A program made the translations under genes and the position numbers. 64,000 nucleotides of DNA, from positions 71,061-135,060 of the forward strand of contig NW_003217086.1 of NCBI RefSeq assembly GCF_000006405.1, in the 5' to 3' direction. The notes beneath the pieces are model-generated. The model was not told the DNA's origin and made no database searches. It worked only from the letters and a program-made list of their open reading frames with translations. The DNA is from Perkinsus marinus ATCC 50983 (Eukaryota > Perkinsozoa > Perkinsida > Perkinsidae). Positions 33,488-44,538 of this stretch are shown here, one piece after another. Within the stretch, counting starts at the first letter, position 1; every line of letters begins with the position of its first letter.

Positions 33488-34768
33488 TCACCTCTGTGGG
33501 ACAGCTTTGATGGGTCCACGGTTAACTCCTATCAGGTCACAACACTGAAGAGTAGTGCAAGCACCAGCAGCAAGCAGGGCGCCTGCTGCCCCCAGGAGAA
33601 ACGGTACTGCTTCGCCGAGGTCGTAGGAGGGTCCAGCTAAGCCTGTACCGACAAGACGGCCGATGCCTTGGGAGAAAGACATGTAGCCCATCATCTCGCC
33701 CTTCCTGATATGCGGCGCCAAAACAACTACAATTCCCGGCAAGGCACTGTAGATAGAAGAAGTGGTGATCCCCAACAACACCCATTTGATAGCGAGAAAG
33801 ATCCAAGGATATCCGAATATCAGAGGCAGGAGTAAACTGGTGAGGCCATACATTGCGATAGAAGCGGTGACCACTGCAATGGCGCTGTGACCAGCCCGAC
33901 CACTGAGGAAGACAAAGATGTAGGAGCCGAGTATAATCATGGAGCCATCACCAAGATATGTAATTCCGGCTAGCACAGGAGTCATATTGAAGCTGTCCTT
34001 GAGCAACAGAGGCGTTGCAACACTGACCACAGAGTTGATGAAGCCAGACATCATGGCTGTGAAGTAGAGTACGGAAAACGCTCGCCATGGGACCCTCTCC
34101 ACGGCGGACTGTTGAAGCAGTGGCCCATCCGTCTGATGAGCCATGATATCCCTCGGATGATGTGATTCTGGTAGGTCTAGGAAGATCAAAACGGTGACCA
34201 CCGCTGCCACCATAGCAGTCGCATAGAAAGGAGCTCTCAAACCTAAAATCGATAGAAGGCCACCAACGCCTGGGCCTGCTGCCATACACAATCCTGGTAT
34301 CATATTCATATAGCCGAGATAGGCCCTCTGTTTGCTAGGGATGCTCACTGTGTCCGCCACATAGGCCATAGCTACTGGGCGACCACCACCCGCCAAGCCA
34401 TTGAGGATACGAAGAACTACGAACCACCAGAAGCTGTTGGTAATGGCTTGAAGCAGATACGCGAGAGTGATGATAGCCATCGAGACCAAGAGCAGCGGTC
34501 GACGACCTAGCTTGTCCGAGAGCCTCCCCAAAGCCGCTGGCGAGAACGTCATTCCCACCGCATAGGACAGCATACAAGTTGAATAGGCAGCCCCGCGAGA
34601 CATGGTCTCACAGCCTTCCAAATGGGCAGAGGAGGACGGGTCTGTCAAGATGGGTATTATATTGAGGGCCATTGTCATCCCCAAGAAGTCGATAAGGACG
34701 ACCAGGCATACCAGGGCTATACGAAATCCTCCTCCACCGAGCGAACACTCTGCTGTCGGTGTAGTCAT
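33488..34768 (-). CDS. MFS transporter, DHA1/TetA-like
   Basis: Intronless, 426 residues from ATG 34768; the open frame also extends 18 nt to a GTG. Twelve predicted transmembrane helices. The MFS motif A between TM2 and TM3 is intact: GRLSDKLGRRPLLLVSM. TM1 is LVCLVVLIDFLGMTMALNII, and the second half has a related loop. The layout fits the drug:H+ antiporter-1 or tetracycline-resistance-like group common in protists; the substrate cannot be told. A splice donor-like GTGACTG overlaps the C-terminal codons, so a further exon is possible. No signal peptide expected; it acts in the plasma or an organelle membrane. Confidence 0.9.
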   Translation of the reverse strand: MTTPTAECSLGGGGFRIALVCLVVLIDFLGMTMALNIIPILTDPSSSAHLEGCETMSRGAAYSTCMLSYAVGMTFSPAALGRLSDKLGRRPLLLVSMAIITLAYLLQAITNSFWWFVVLRILNGLAGGGRPVAMAYVADTVSIPSKQRAYLGYMNMIPGLCMAAGPGVGGLLSILGLRAPFYATAMVAAVVTVLIFLDLPESHHPRDIMAHQTDGPLLQQSAVERVPWRAFSVLYFTAMMSGFINSVVSVATPLLLKDSFNMTPVLAGITYLGDGSMIILGSYIFVFLSGRAGHSAIAVVTASIAMYGLTSLLLPLIFGYPWIFLAIKWVLLGITTSSIYSALPGIVVVLAPHIRKGEMMGYMSFSQGIGRLVGTGLAGPSYDLGEAVPFLLGAAGALLAAGACTTLQCCDLIGVNRGPIKAVPQR

Positions 34769-34799
34769 AGGAACAACACGCTGCACATTCTACAGCAGA

Positions 34800-37100
34800 C
34801 GATAGAATGACGACACAGATCCTCCACTAAGCGTTCGCCTGACCATGAAAGGTCCCTCGCCAGCACTGAACTCGAGATTGGAAGTATGTGTACTCACTCG
34901 AATGTCATCTATGATGTATCGATTTTATAATCGAGTTCGAGCCCACCGTCGATATTTAGGACACATTGAAGAAGTCCGAAGCAGTGGGGACATCAGACCA
35001 ACCACTATTACTATGAATATGCCATATTCAGCAATGCCCATATTCAATACGGGCATCTCTGATACACAATATGATGAGCTAAAGGCATGCGAGTCGACCT
35101 TTGCTGCTTGACATGAAGCTTAGAGTTATGGAGGGACTCTGGGAGATAGAGGTATAATCCGGGGCCGTTCGAAGTCTTTCAAGATGTTAGGCTACCTCAC
35201 GAACTGCTACACAACAGAGCACATCATAAATACAATATGTTCTGACACTGGTCTCACGAAGACTGATTCCCTATTGCATCACTTCCACGAGTATTCATAC
35301 CAAGCCCACCAATATGTGTTTGACCTTCAAATGATGTTTGATGCTTCCTACCGAAGGTAGAAGAAGGGTAGGCTACCCTTCTGCCCTCCTCACAAAACCT
35401 CATTCCGACGCAACCGGCTCTCAAGAAGACCCGTACCCGTACAACCAATCTTGACAGCTACCTTATCATGTTACTACCTCCGACCCTCTAGATCCAACCT
35501 ACTCCTGTAATCCCCACTCCGAAATTATTGCGTGGTCTGTCTGTAGGGCATGCTTGAACCAAGTTTCCATCATTTTTTGTACATCATAGTCGACGAATTT
35601 GATCACCTTGCTCGTATGTTGCTTCGAATGCAACTCGCCAAACTACCAACAACAGAAAGCATGACGAACGCATTTTGAGCAGAGCCTATGCGACTACGAT
35701 TTCAGAATATAATGTGTACAGGTTCATCCAGCCGAACGCCCAATCCAGGTGGAGTGCATCAAATATGTCTAAAATCTCAGAAACTTTAATGCTTCTCCGA
35801 TCAAAATCAGGCGATTCCTAATAAGAAACGGTTCCTTAAAAGCTTGCTAGCCATTCCTTTCTTCTACACTGTATAGATTCCATGGCGAGCGATGAGATCG
35901 ATGGCCTTTCGAAATAGGCTCTAGCATACGCGCAATTTGCTCAGAGCAAGTTGCTCCTAAACCTGAGGCGAAATTGTGGTCATCTTGACTCAAATTCTTA
36001 TTATTATCGTTATGATGGCCACTACCAGCAAAGACTCTCAGTCAGAGTCTTTGAGTAGTAATGATGCTTGGCTTGAGAGCAAAGGGGCCTTGAACACAGG
36101 AAGCTCGTCCCAAGGCTTCAGAAGTGTTCACACCCTTGCGTCACATCAATGGAGCGGAGGCAGTTAGGTATGAGGTGATTCCCCCCGCCGGGCAAGGTCT
36201 GCCGTCTATACGGGTGCCAACACCCGGGCTGTTGGCATGTCTAATTTCACTAGGGCTCATCCACATCCCTGCCAGCTCAATTCGCTCTAACAATCCCGGC
36301 TTGATCCCGATGCATGTGAACTCCGTGATGCTCGGTTTCCATAGTACCATTCCAACAATATGACACTGAGGATTTTGTGATGCTAGACGTAGGCAGACGC
36401 TACTTCCTGTGCATGCATGCGGCTTTCGCGTACTGCGGTTTTAGTCCAAGCTTAGTGCGAGTTCTGTCCGAAATCTGTGCTAGCCTAGCTGATGGCACTG
36501 CTAGATATATATCAACAGAGTCTAGCTTTGAGTTATTTTAGTTCGGAATGGCAGTTACGCCATCAGGAAAGATTACTGCGACGTAAGTGCGACGTAATCG
36601 TGATACGGATGTTATAGTGAAGGTACATCGCAGACGAGTAAAGGAAAAGATGGGTCATGTTTCCCATGCGCAGTGTGTAGGAAAGGAGTCAACCCATGGT
36701 ACCTCGGTTGCTCTCACTGGTTACTCGAGACCTTATAGGGAGGCTCAGCGCGCGCTGCGCAGTAACGTCAATGCGCCCACTTGGCGTATTGCCATCAGTA
36801 GTTCCCCTAACTGGGATAGAATTTATCTTGGTTGGATTCTTTAGGTTCATCCCGAGTAATAATCAGCAATTGGATAATCCACGATTGACATTATGTTTGA
36901 ATTTCAGTCTCTACGTGAAGTCTTACTGTTCATTCGGACCTTGACAGTTGAACTGTCACAGTTCATTTGCAAATTAAAATTTGCGCATTGTAGGTTGTTG
37001 AGAACAGCCAACAGCAGCCTGTTGCAGAGGTGGATTTTGGGACGAGCGTGACCAGGTAATATAGGGGTTGCCATATCTCGTTAATTTTGTATATCTCAAT
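34800..37100. other. Gene-poor region, part 1
   Basis: No supported gene. Around 36150-36350 both strands are open at once (plus 36124-36363, minus 36350-36141), and I do not recognise either translation. The rest is short open frames with no domain. Base composition turns AT-richer toward 37 kb. Confidence 0.5.
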
Positions 37101-37130
37101 CATCGTTGATGGCAGCAACTTGCTGCATCA

Positions 37131-37227
37131 AGAGATATTATCTCCTTGATCTCGGAGATATTATCTCCTTACTCTGCTGAGCGTTATCTGTGACGATAAT
37201 GTTATCCTATAATGTGACGATAATGTT
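37131..37227. repeat. Short palindromic direct repeats
   Basis: GAGATATTATCTCCTT occurs at about 37132 and again at about 37156; the unit is itself nearly palindromic. GTGACGATAATGTT follows at about 37190 and 37214. These lie in a gene-free AT-rich stretch. They could be binding sites or chance low-complexity sequence. Confidence 0.5.
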
Positions 37228-39018
37228 GGTTTTGACTCTATAATGGTAGGCCACCATGCTATCATTGACAACGGTAGCATTGAATTCCATCATTCACAAC
37301 ACGATTTCATATCCAGTGTATATTGTCCGCATACCTCTCTCGGTATAGGCATGATCACTATGTTACAAGGTATTGAATTGGAATGGGTTTCACCTCAGTT
37401 TCATTAAAATATTTTATTAATGTTTTTTTACCACTCTCAACCCTCGCCAACGCGCTCGTATCGCCGTCGTTTCCTCATGTTTCTCTGCTGGCTGGAGGCA
37501 TTTGGGATCCCAAATGACTTACGGGTGCTCATCTACAACTACTTTGTGCTCTATCCTCTCGCACTGTATGGTACAAGCGACTGGCTTCCTGTTAGTGGAC
37601 CCGTTTCAGGGGGTTCTCTAAGCGGTTGTGAGAGCCTGACTGAGTATGCTAGTACTACTAATGGCCGTGGCTTCTTTTACTTCTATAATTGTGACTAAGG
37701 ACGACGGCGACGGTGACTAAGGCGACGTGGCGGCGGCAACTTTCGATGAAAGCAGACTAAGGTCCCACGAATTCCTTTGCCTCGAAAAGCGGCGCATATC
37801 GCCCTTCCCCACGATGGCAACGAAAAATATTCGAAGGCGCTATAAGGCTGGCAACTTTACAACGTGATTGTGTGTGTCTCACTTGCCCGTTTCTTCAACT
37901 TCTCGGTTTCTCTGTAGTGTGATATCAGTGTCTCGTTAAACATTGATATCAGTTCTGGACTCACTTTTATATGGTGTCACTATAATGGTGAACCAGAGGG
38001 TAATACTTTTACGGTATGCGAACTAAAATGGAGGTGGTATTTGATAAGGGCTCAAACACTTGAAATAGTCAGCTCACGAGATCATAGCTCAAGCATCCGA
38101 GTAACTCAGTGTCACTAATGGGGATCAATCGTTGATTTGCATAATGCGTCACGGATCAGCATCAAGAATTAGAAGCTAAGGGTGAGTCGCCTTCATGAGT
38201 CTTGCTCAAGAATCTTGCGTCTTACTCTGTTATCATGCATTTCGCTCACTAGCTCTACGTCTTGGGTTGATTTCTCTTGCACCCGAGATCACAGGGTGAT
38301 TTTACTCGAAAATCTAACTCTTGAGGGGTAAGCGGTGGCGGTTCCGTAGCCGCCCAGGTACGACTACACAATGGAGTTGTAGGCCGGCTAGAACTGGGAG
38401 CCGCAACACGGCTCTGTCATATACGTAGGTCGGAGAGCATCGCCACGGCTGAGTCCTTAGCGAGACATCTGGAAGAGCTGGAGGACAGCGCCATTACTCT
38501 GCCTGTACATATACGAAACTCCAGAAGGCTCGATGAATTAGTCCATGATAAATCTGAGTGACTGTGTAGGTTTCTTGCTGTGATTCGTGATTATGAGTTT
38601 CATATTCTGATGAGATCCGAGCTAATAGCCAACGTATAGTTCGCGGATTTTAGGTCACGCAATGCTCCGCTAAAGATCATCTCATTAAAATATCACCATG
38701 TCTAATACACTGTTGAAGTCAATCTCGTCGGGAAAGCCAACCCCCTTCCTAGGGGTTATACTGTGTATGTATGTGGAGTTGCTTCCGAGTTGTTTCATCT
38801 CCGAATCGACAATAGGTGTTGAAGGCCAATATTACCGGCCACTACTGGCATGGTTTCTATCCTGACTCTCTCCTCTCGGTTGCTAGCGCTATTTAAAGCT
38901 GCTACAATTCATGTTCGGTTCGGGAATGCTCTTATTCCTGAAATATTAGGCAGTACTGCACCATCCCATTCCAAGCTTACCTCGCTTCCTACTCCCTGTG
39001 GTAAGGCTTAGTCCAACC
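37228..39018. other. Gene-poor region, part 2
   Basis: No supported gene. A plus-strand 92-codon frame at 37420-37698 has no recognised domain. A cluster of three hairpins is noted separately at 38337-38414. Confidence 0.5.
38337..38414. other. Cluster of three short hairpins
   Basis: Three consecutive stem-loops: GGCGG(8)CCGCC at 38337-38354, CTACA(9)TGTAG at 38364-38382, and GAGCCG(5)CGGCTC at 38398-38414. They occur in non-coding DNA and could mark a structured RNA, though stems are short. No known RNA family recognised. Confidence 0.35.
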
Positions 39019-39092
39019 CTGGTGAGCTCAGTTGGCTGAGTAAAGTCGGAGCCCTCATGATTTTGTGTTCGAGCCCGATTGTTCTCGGCAGA
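39019..39092 (+). pseudogene. tRNA-Met-like relic
   Basis: Reads GGTGAGCTCAGTTGGCTGAG, a good D-arm/A-box, then a loop containing CTCATGA (anticodon CAT position) and TTGTGTTCGAGCC, a T-arm/B-box. This matches the elongator tRNA-Met layout. The acceptor and anticodon stems do not pair well and bases appear deleted between anticodon arm and T arm, so it looks like a pseudogene or a tRNA-derived SINE head. Confidence 0.5.
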
Positions 39093-39333
39093 AAAGTTGC
39101 CATGTTCAGCAGAAACGAGGAAGCGAACAGCGAGCTTCCGGTAAAGAAAATTTCCGTCAGTGCTGACGTGCTCGAAGCATAGAAACATATTATACTGAAG
39201 TTATGAGACGTCGATAGATGGGTTCAGAAAAGAGGCTCTCTTTGAATACCATGTATCATCAAGTATCCCAAATGAGCCAGATTGTTGAGCATAGTGATGA
39301 ACCAATGTCAGACCAAGTTCTGCATCATTCTAA

Positions 39334-40401
39334 ATGACAACGGTGATCGATTCATCTCGCTCTCCGACGATCTCATCGACCTCGTCTTCTTCAGAGGAGT
39401 CAGCTGCACCCGATAATGTAAAAGAGGCTGCGCCGACCCATAGACTTCTAGGAATCTCCCTAGGGGTAGCCTCGGCATTCTTCTTTTCTCTAACACAACT
39501 CTGTGTGCATCATGCGAGCGTGCATCTATCCAGCGCGGAGATAATGTTCGCACGTTGCGCTGTTCAAAGTCTCGTCTCTGGGCTTCTGGCTATCTCTATT
39601 GGCATCAACCCACTGGGCATCACTGGAGCTCGATTCATGTGTTTGCTCCGTGGTGCTTTGGGCTCTCTCGGCAATTTCCTTTTGTTGTATGCCGTGAGTC
39701 GTATTCCGATGGCTGACGCTAACACTATCTTTTTCACTAATCCCATCTTCACAGTCATCTACGCCACATGCCTTCTCCATGAGCCCACAGCCAGGGTTGA
39801 GGTGGCTTCCCTCATAATGGGGTTCACTGGTGTTATTCTGGTCATGCGTCCTACAACCATGTTCAACAGCTTGCATGAATCTCCATCTCCAATTACCGAG
39901 TCGCCACTCGCTCTCGCCGCCTGTATTCTTGGCGCAGCTGTGAGTGGCCTTGTACCAATTATAGTCCGCCGAATCGGCGAGTCAGTGAATCATCTTTGTC
40001 TGGTCTTCTACTTCGGGATCACTGGTACTCTCCTGGCCACTACAATGCTCCTAACGGGGGTACAGCCTCTGACCACTCCCGCATCTGCTGAATCGTTCAA
40101 AGCATTCTCTCTACTTGCCCTTATATGCGTGCTCGGCCTCGGGACGCAGTTTACTTTTAACAAAGCGATGCAGATCGAGAAGCCGCAAGTCTGCGCTGTA
40201 CTTCGGTCTCTTAACGTTGCATTCACATTCATGTGGCAACAGGTGGGCACCGCGGACCCCACTTCCTCCTTGAGCATCATGGGCGCGTGTTTGATCGTCA
40301 GTTCAACGGTCGCTGTTCTGTTGTCAAAAATAATCAGAGCTGGAGCCGGCGGAAAGCCTCAAGTCGAGAGCGGCTCTGTGCAAGTATACGGTCGAGAATG
40401 A
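39334..40401 (+). CDS. EamA/DMT-family transporter (SLC35G-like)
   Basis: Intronless, 355 residues, ATG 39334. A Ser-rich cytosolic N-terminus is followed by ten predicted transmembrane helices in two EamA repeats: LLGISLGVASAFFFSLTQL opens the first, with ADANTIFFTNPIFTVIYAT typical of the end of TM4, and LAACILGAAVSGLVPIIVRR opens the second. The C-terminal TM10 is followed by a short basic tail. Drug/metabolite transporters of this type move small metabolites or nucleotide sugars; the closest look is SLC35G1 and related solute carriers. Substrate unknown. Confidence 0.92.
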   Translation: MTTVIDSSRSPTISSTSSSSEESAAPDNVKEAAPTHRLLGISLGVASAFFFSLTQLCVHHASVHLSSAEIMFARCAVQSLVSGLLAISIGINPLGITGARFMCLLRGALGSLGNFLLLYAVSRIPMADANTIFFTNPIFTVIYATCLLHEPTARVEVASLIMGFTGVILVMRPTTMFNSLHESPSPITESPLALAACILGAAVSGLVPIIVRRIGESVNHLCLVFYFGITGTLLATTMLLTGVQPLTTPASAESFKAFSLLALICVLGLGTQFTFNKAMQIEKPQVCAVLRSLNVAFTFMWQQVGTADPTSSLSIMGACLIVSSTVAVLLSKIIRAGAGGKPQVESGSVQVYGRE

Positions 40402-40681
40402 TGATTATAACCATTGCCTTGTGACTTATTATCCATCCGAGTAATGTGGTGTGAATAGCGGTGGTTGTGTACTAGTACTTGACTAAACTCACAGGTCGAT
40501 GAGAAACATAACATCAATGCAAGCCACATGTGACTCATGACACATTCAGATTTCCACATACAAGGTGCTGCAATCGCCTTAATTCTGACAACAGAAAACT
40601 CTCTTCTAAGCTCGAAGATCCAAGTAGTCGAAGCAACCTACAGCGCCATGAAAGTGAAGCGCCTGCAAGGTCAAGTGAACC
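40402..40681. other. Intergenic between convergent genes
   Basis: Lies between the stop codons of the DMT transporter (plus) and the MutS homologue (minus). No feature recognised. Confidence 0.5.
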
Positions 40682-43600
40682 TTACTTGTCGCACACAGCC
40701 TTTGCCTGGATAGGATCGGTAATGTCAATCTCGGTAGCCTTGTTGATGTCGAATACCGGGCTAGACCCGAGAGGGCGGATCGACCCACCAAGGTTTGTAC
40801 GGTGAACAAGTAGAGGAAGGACATCCTCAGCATGATCTGTGATAAGTTTGGGCATACCTAGCGGGTGTCGCACCGACGTTTACAAGAGCTGGCGTGTGGA
40901 CTCACCGACGGCCCGGCTCAGAGCAATGCCATATCCACAACTGCTAGCCGACTTTCCGGGGTTCAATTTGAACTGAGGCCCCAATGGTCGAGACCCTGTA
41001 CTGTCTACTGTACACTCGAGCGTAACGTTACGGACAGTATCAGGGTACCTTGGAGCTTGAGTGATAAGACTGTTACACTGATAGTCTCACATTTTCTCCA
41101 AGTTAGTAAGATAATGGAAATGGGTCGACAACAACACCCTGCAGTTTGGTATGCCGAGGAGGAACTCGCACGTGGCCCAGCATATCGCAGTCCCTGGTGA
41201 GCATTATACCGCTGAGGGATACTAGCACGGACCTCCATCATGAGAAGTGCCTCTGCCAAGCTCGTCTAGGAGGACTAGGGCATTGGAAGAGCTCGTACCA
41301 GCATTCTCGAGAACATCAGACAATTCAGTCATCTCGCTACTGAAGCTGGACTGACCCGTGGAGAGGGAGATGCGATCTGACGGGGGCGGTGAACCAGTGG
41401 TGACACCAGGAAGGAGTCACCTTCACTATCATCGATCCCTCCACTCCGCACAAACATCATCTGAATCACTTGCATCTCAGCTCGACGTGCGGGTATAAGG
41501 CAGCCAATCTGATGAGCAGATGGGCAGATTCAAGAGAGGCTTAGCTCACCTGGGCTAAGACTATATTAACTGCTAGAGTAGTGAGGTAGGTCGACTTCCC
41601 CGCCCCGTTGGGAGCAGTGATGACCTGTAGTCGTCCCGACTCATATGATAGCTTGTAGTTATAGGGGGCGAACTGAGATGTGTCACCGTGTCACCGACTC
41701 ATCCTCTGATGTGATACTTCTTTCCGTTGTGATGCCAGACTACTGTCACCACAAGCAGCTGCTATCGAGAAATTGTGGTTATACAAGGCATACCTGCGGC
41801 GAGTAACAAACATCTCTCTGTTAGGAGGAAGACAAAGGAGGACTCAATGAGAGGGTGGCGAGCAGCGTCAATCTCTAATGGCTCCTTCAACCCGCTGTCT
41901 GCAGTGATAACTGTGGGGATACACGCCATCCTAGCTGAGCCTGCTGTAGACGGAGCGTATCTAGTATGTTACTAACAGCAGATAGCAATGCCCTTGGAGC
42001 CATCACCCTCCACAGTAGATGCTGGTGAAGTTGGCAAAGGCGCACATCATGTCAAGGTGGTTGACCAGGTGTATGCAAGTATAGAGGTATTCAATCTCTG
42101 CTCGGACTTTGTCCAAGACCAGCAGCTCCAGCACCTACGTCGTAGCTCTATGAATGATCGCTATTGCGTCCGGAATACTTCACGAAACCGCACCAGTAGG
42201 GCCGCCTCTATCTCATGTAGTAGAGTGTTGACTCTGGTGAGGAGAGAGCTGGTCGCTGAGCACCTAGTAGCAGCTGACCCAAGTGTGATGAGCTTAGGAG
42301 TACCCACCTGGTCCTGTTGTCCTTTACCTGAGTTAACGCTCCTGAGTCCTCTCCCACCCCTGACGAGCTCGAACATCCTGCATCACTGCCTCCGGCGTCC
42401 ATCATGGAAGAACCCTCCTGACCATCCATCTTCGGGAACTTCAAGCTTCTGCATGCTGCGATCACTGCCTCCCTGGAGGGGAGCAAAGATGGACAAATAT
42501 AATAAGAGTCATCACCAGCTCACTTGGCACTCCTTGGGAAGCTTAGATGATATCCCTTTTTCTCGCTGAACTCAAGTCTCACCGCTCCGCTGGTCACGAC
42601 TGTATTCTTCGAAATCACTTCCTGGTACGTCTTGGCGATGTGGTCAACCTTGCATGAAATGAGCAGCCCTCCCAGGGTGGTAGCTGACCTCGCGTATCCG
42701 TTCCCGCCAAGTAGCGCGGGTGATGTCCAGGACCGGGTCAACTCCAGCATGGATAACAGCAGCGATTTGAGCAGTCGCAGTGAAGACCCCCCGACTGGCC
42801 AGGACTCTACGAGTCTTCATTGAGCTGATCGATCCTGATGAGACGATGCCTTCGACAAGACTAACATCGTCCGACCATCTTACCGTCTCCTTCCACTAGA
42901 TGCTTCACTGCCTCGGCATCAACTACTGTATCGACTACCTGAATACCCACAACCTAGTCACGAAACGGAGACGACCCGTATACGTCTCTGATATGGTGAT
43001 TCAGCTATCTCGAGCTCCCAACGAGGAGGTTACCCAAGCCAGCCCACCTTGCATATGCGCTCTCTAGCGCCGTCATGTAGGGCTCCTAGGGCCTGATGAA
43101 GAGCCTTCAGTTCTGGAGGCTCCTCAGGGTCGTCCTCAGAGACGGCCGATTCGGATGTATTAGAACCTAACCAGATGAACAACCGCCTCCGGCTGGTCAC
43201 ATCGCGAGCCTACCCATGGCGCTCTCGAATTTTCTACTAGCTTTTTCGATGAGCCTTTCCATTCGACCGATCAGCACCATACATTGACGAATATAGATAG
43301 TGTTCCTGATGGCAGCCTTCGACCATTCGTCCGTCTTCCTAACATGGATAGTGAGAGGACAGTAGCCTCAAGCAGAAGTGTTACTTGGCGGGGTCAGTGG
43401 CTAGTCGGGTGGCAGCGATCTCTAGCTCAGTGACCGAGGGGAGGACCTGCTGTGTGAGGCCGAAGAAGAGCTCCTCATCTTGCAATAGTATCTTCACCAG
43501 GCCCTACACAGACGAACTCCATGGGAGAGTGAGGTCGAGGGCAGGACTAGCTCACCTGTCTCTCTTGGATGGCCCCAGCATCACAAAGAGGTTGTGTGAG

Positions 43601-44340
43601 AGACTGTCTGAGGAGTCGTCGGCCGCCCGAAGTAGCACAAGAAAAGAGTTGCTGAACATACAGTAGGGTCTCCCTACTCCTCCCCTTGGAGTCTGACCTA
43701 GGGGAGTAGTTGGCGTAGGGAACAACCTAGCAAGGGCAGTGGATATACGATAGGACAATTGTTCGAGATGCTCTACCAACATGAGGGCCCGGATGGTGTG
43801 GGAATCCAACGAGAGAACGTTCTGGCTTTCCATGGCAGTGACCATCAAGGAGTCCATCCGCAGTCTGTATTCAGTGCTACCGTTGATGTAGGCCACAAGA
43901 GCACCCAAGGAGGCGACCGACACATGGTAGGAACTGAAGGGGGACAACAGCTAGCCGCTGGTAGGCTTGCATTGCAGAGAGGACCTTGGATCTATCTTGA
44001 TGCAGTGGGATACTCGACGGGCTTTCTCGAGGATCTCCCGACCGGACACCTCACAAAAGCATTTTCTCTGTACTGCTACTATGTCACCGTAGCCTTCCGC
44101 CTCTAAGAAAGCCCGAACCTGAACAGAACCGAGCTGCATCTGTAGCATCATCATGATGTTGGGCACACCTGGGCCTGGAGCGAGCTTCGAGACTTAGCGC
44201 CTCGACTATGAGGAGTTTTCTTCCCCTCCTCTCGTGGCATGAGATCCTCACACATAAGGACGATGCTGGGAGGGCAGCCCGTTAGAGCTCTCTTGGTGGT
44301 GAGATAATTCGGAGTGTCGTAGTACTGGTAAAGGCATACT
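40682..44340 (-). CDS. MutS homologue (MSH-type mismatch or meiotic recombination protein)
   Basis: Many exons. In coding order: YYDTPNYLTTKRALTG and PSIVLMCEDLMPREEGKK (~44330-44190, connector-like N-terminus); SLGALVAYINGSTEYRLRM and SLDSHTIRALMLVEHL (~43930-43750, core start); VRLEFSEKKGYHLSFP (~42580, clamp); EIDAARHPLIES (~41860, pre-ATPase); LQVITAPNGAGKSTYLTTL (~41640, Walker A); DRISLSTGQSSF and VLLDELGRGTSHDG (~41380-41250, Walker B); QFKLNPGKSASSCGYG (~40970); and a last exon from GMPKLITDHAEDVLPLL to the stop at 40682. Walker A has Ala for the first Gly of GPN and is otherwise intact. No N-terminal mismatch-recognition FxE domain was found, and the gene starts with a connector-like part, which points to MSH4/MSH5 rather than MSH2/3/6. 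I cannot fix the subfamily. Confidence 0.85.
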
Positions 44341-44538
44341 CGTGTTAAGGAGTTCCTACGAGCAGAAGCAGCAGTAGTGGGTAAACTCCAGAAGGGAGTG
44401 AATCGATGACGACAATGATATTCAGGCGAGGATCCTGTTTCTACGAGGGTGAGAGAGTCTATGCCTATCGCAAGACTTATAGCCTATAGGTCCCTAGCCC
44501 TGCAATAGACAGCCTATGGGTTATAGGTTATATCGCAG
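44341..44538. other. Intergenic
   Basis: Short spacer between the SV2-like transporter 3' end and the MutS gene 5' end. It contains imperfect inverted TATAGCCTATAGG-type repeats near 44480-44530. The MutS start codon may lie here. Confidence 0.4.

Noticed and set aside
38345-38352. CCGTAGCC as a possible spliced-leader relic
   Set aside because: Only eight bases resemble the dinoflagellate-type leader and the rest does not match; no gene follows.
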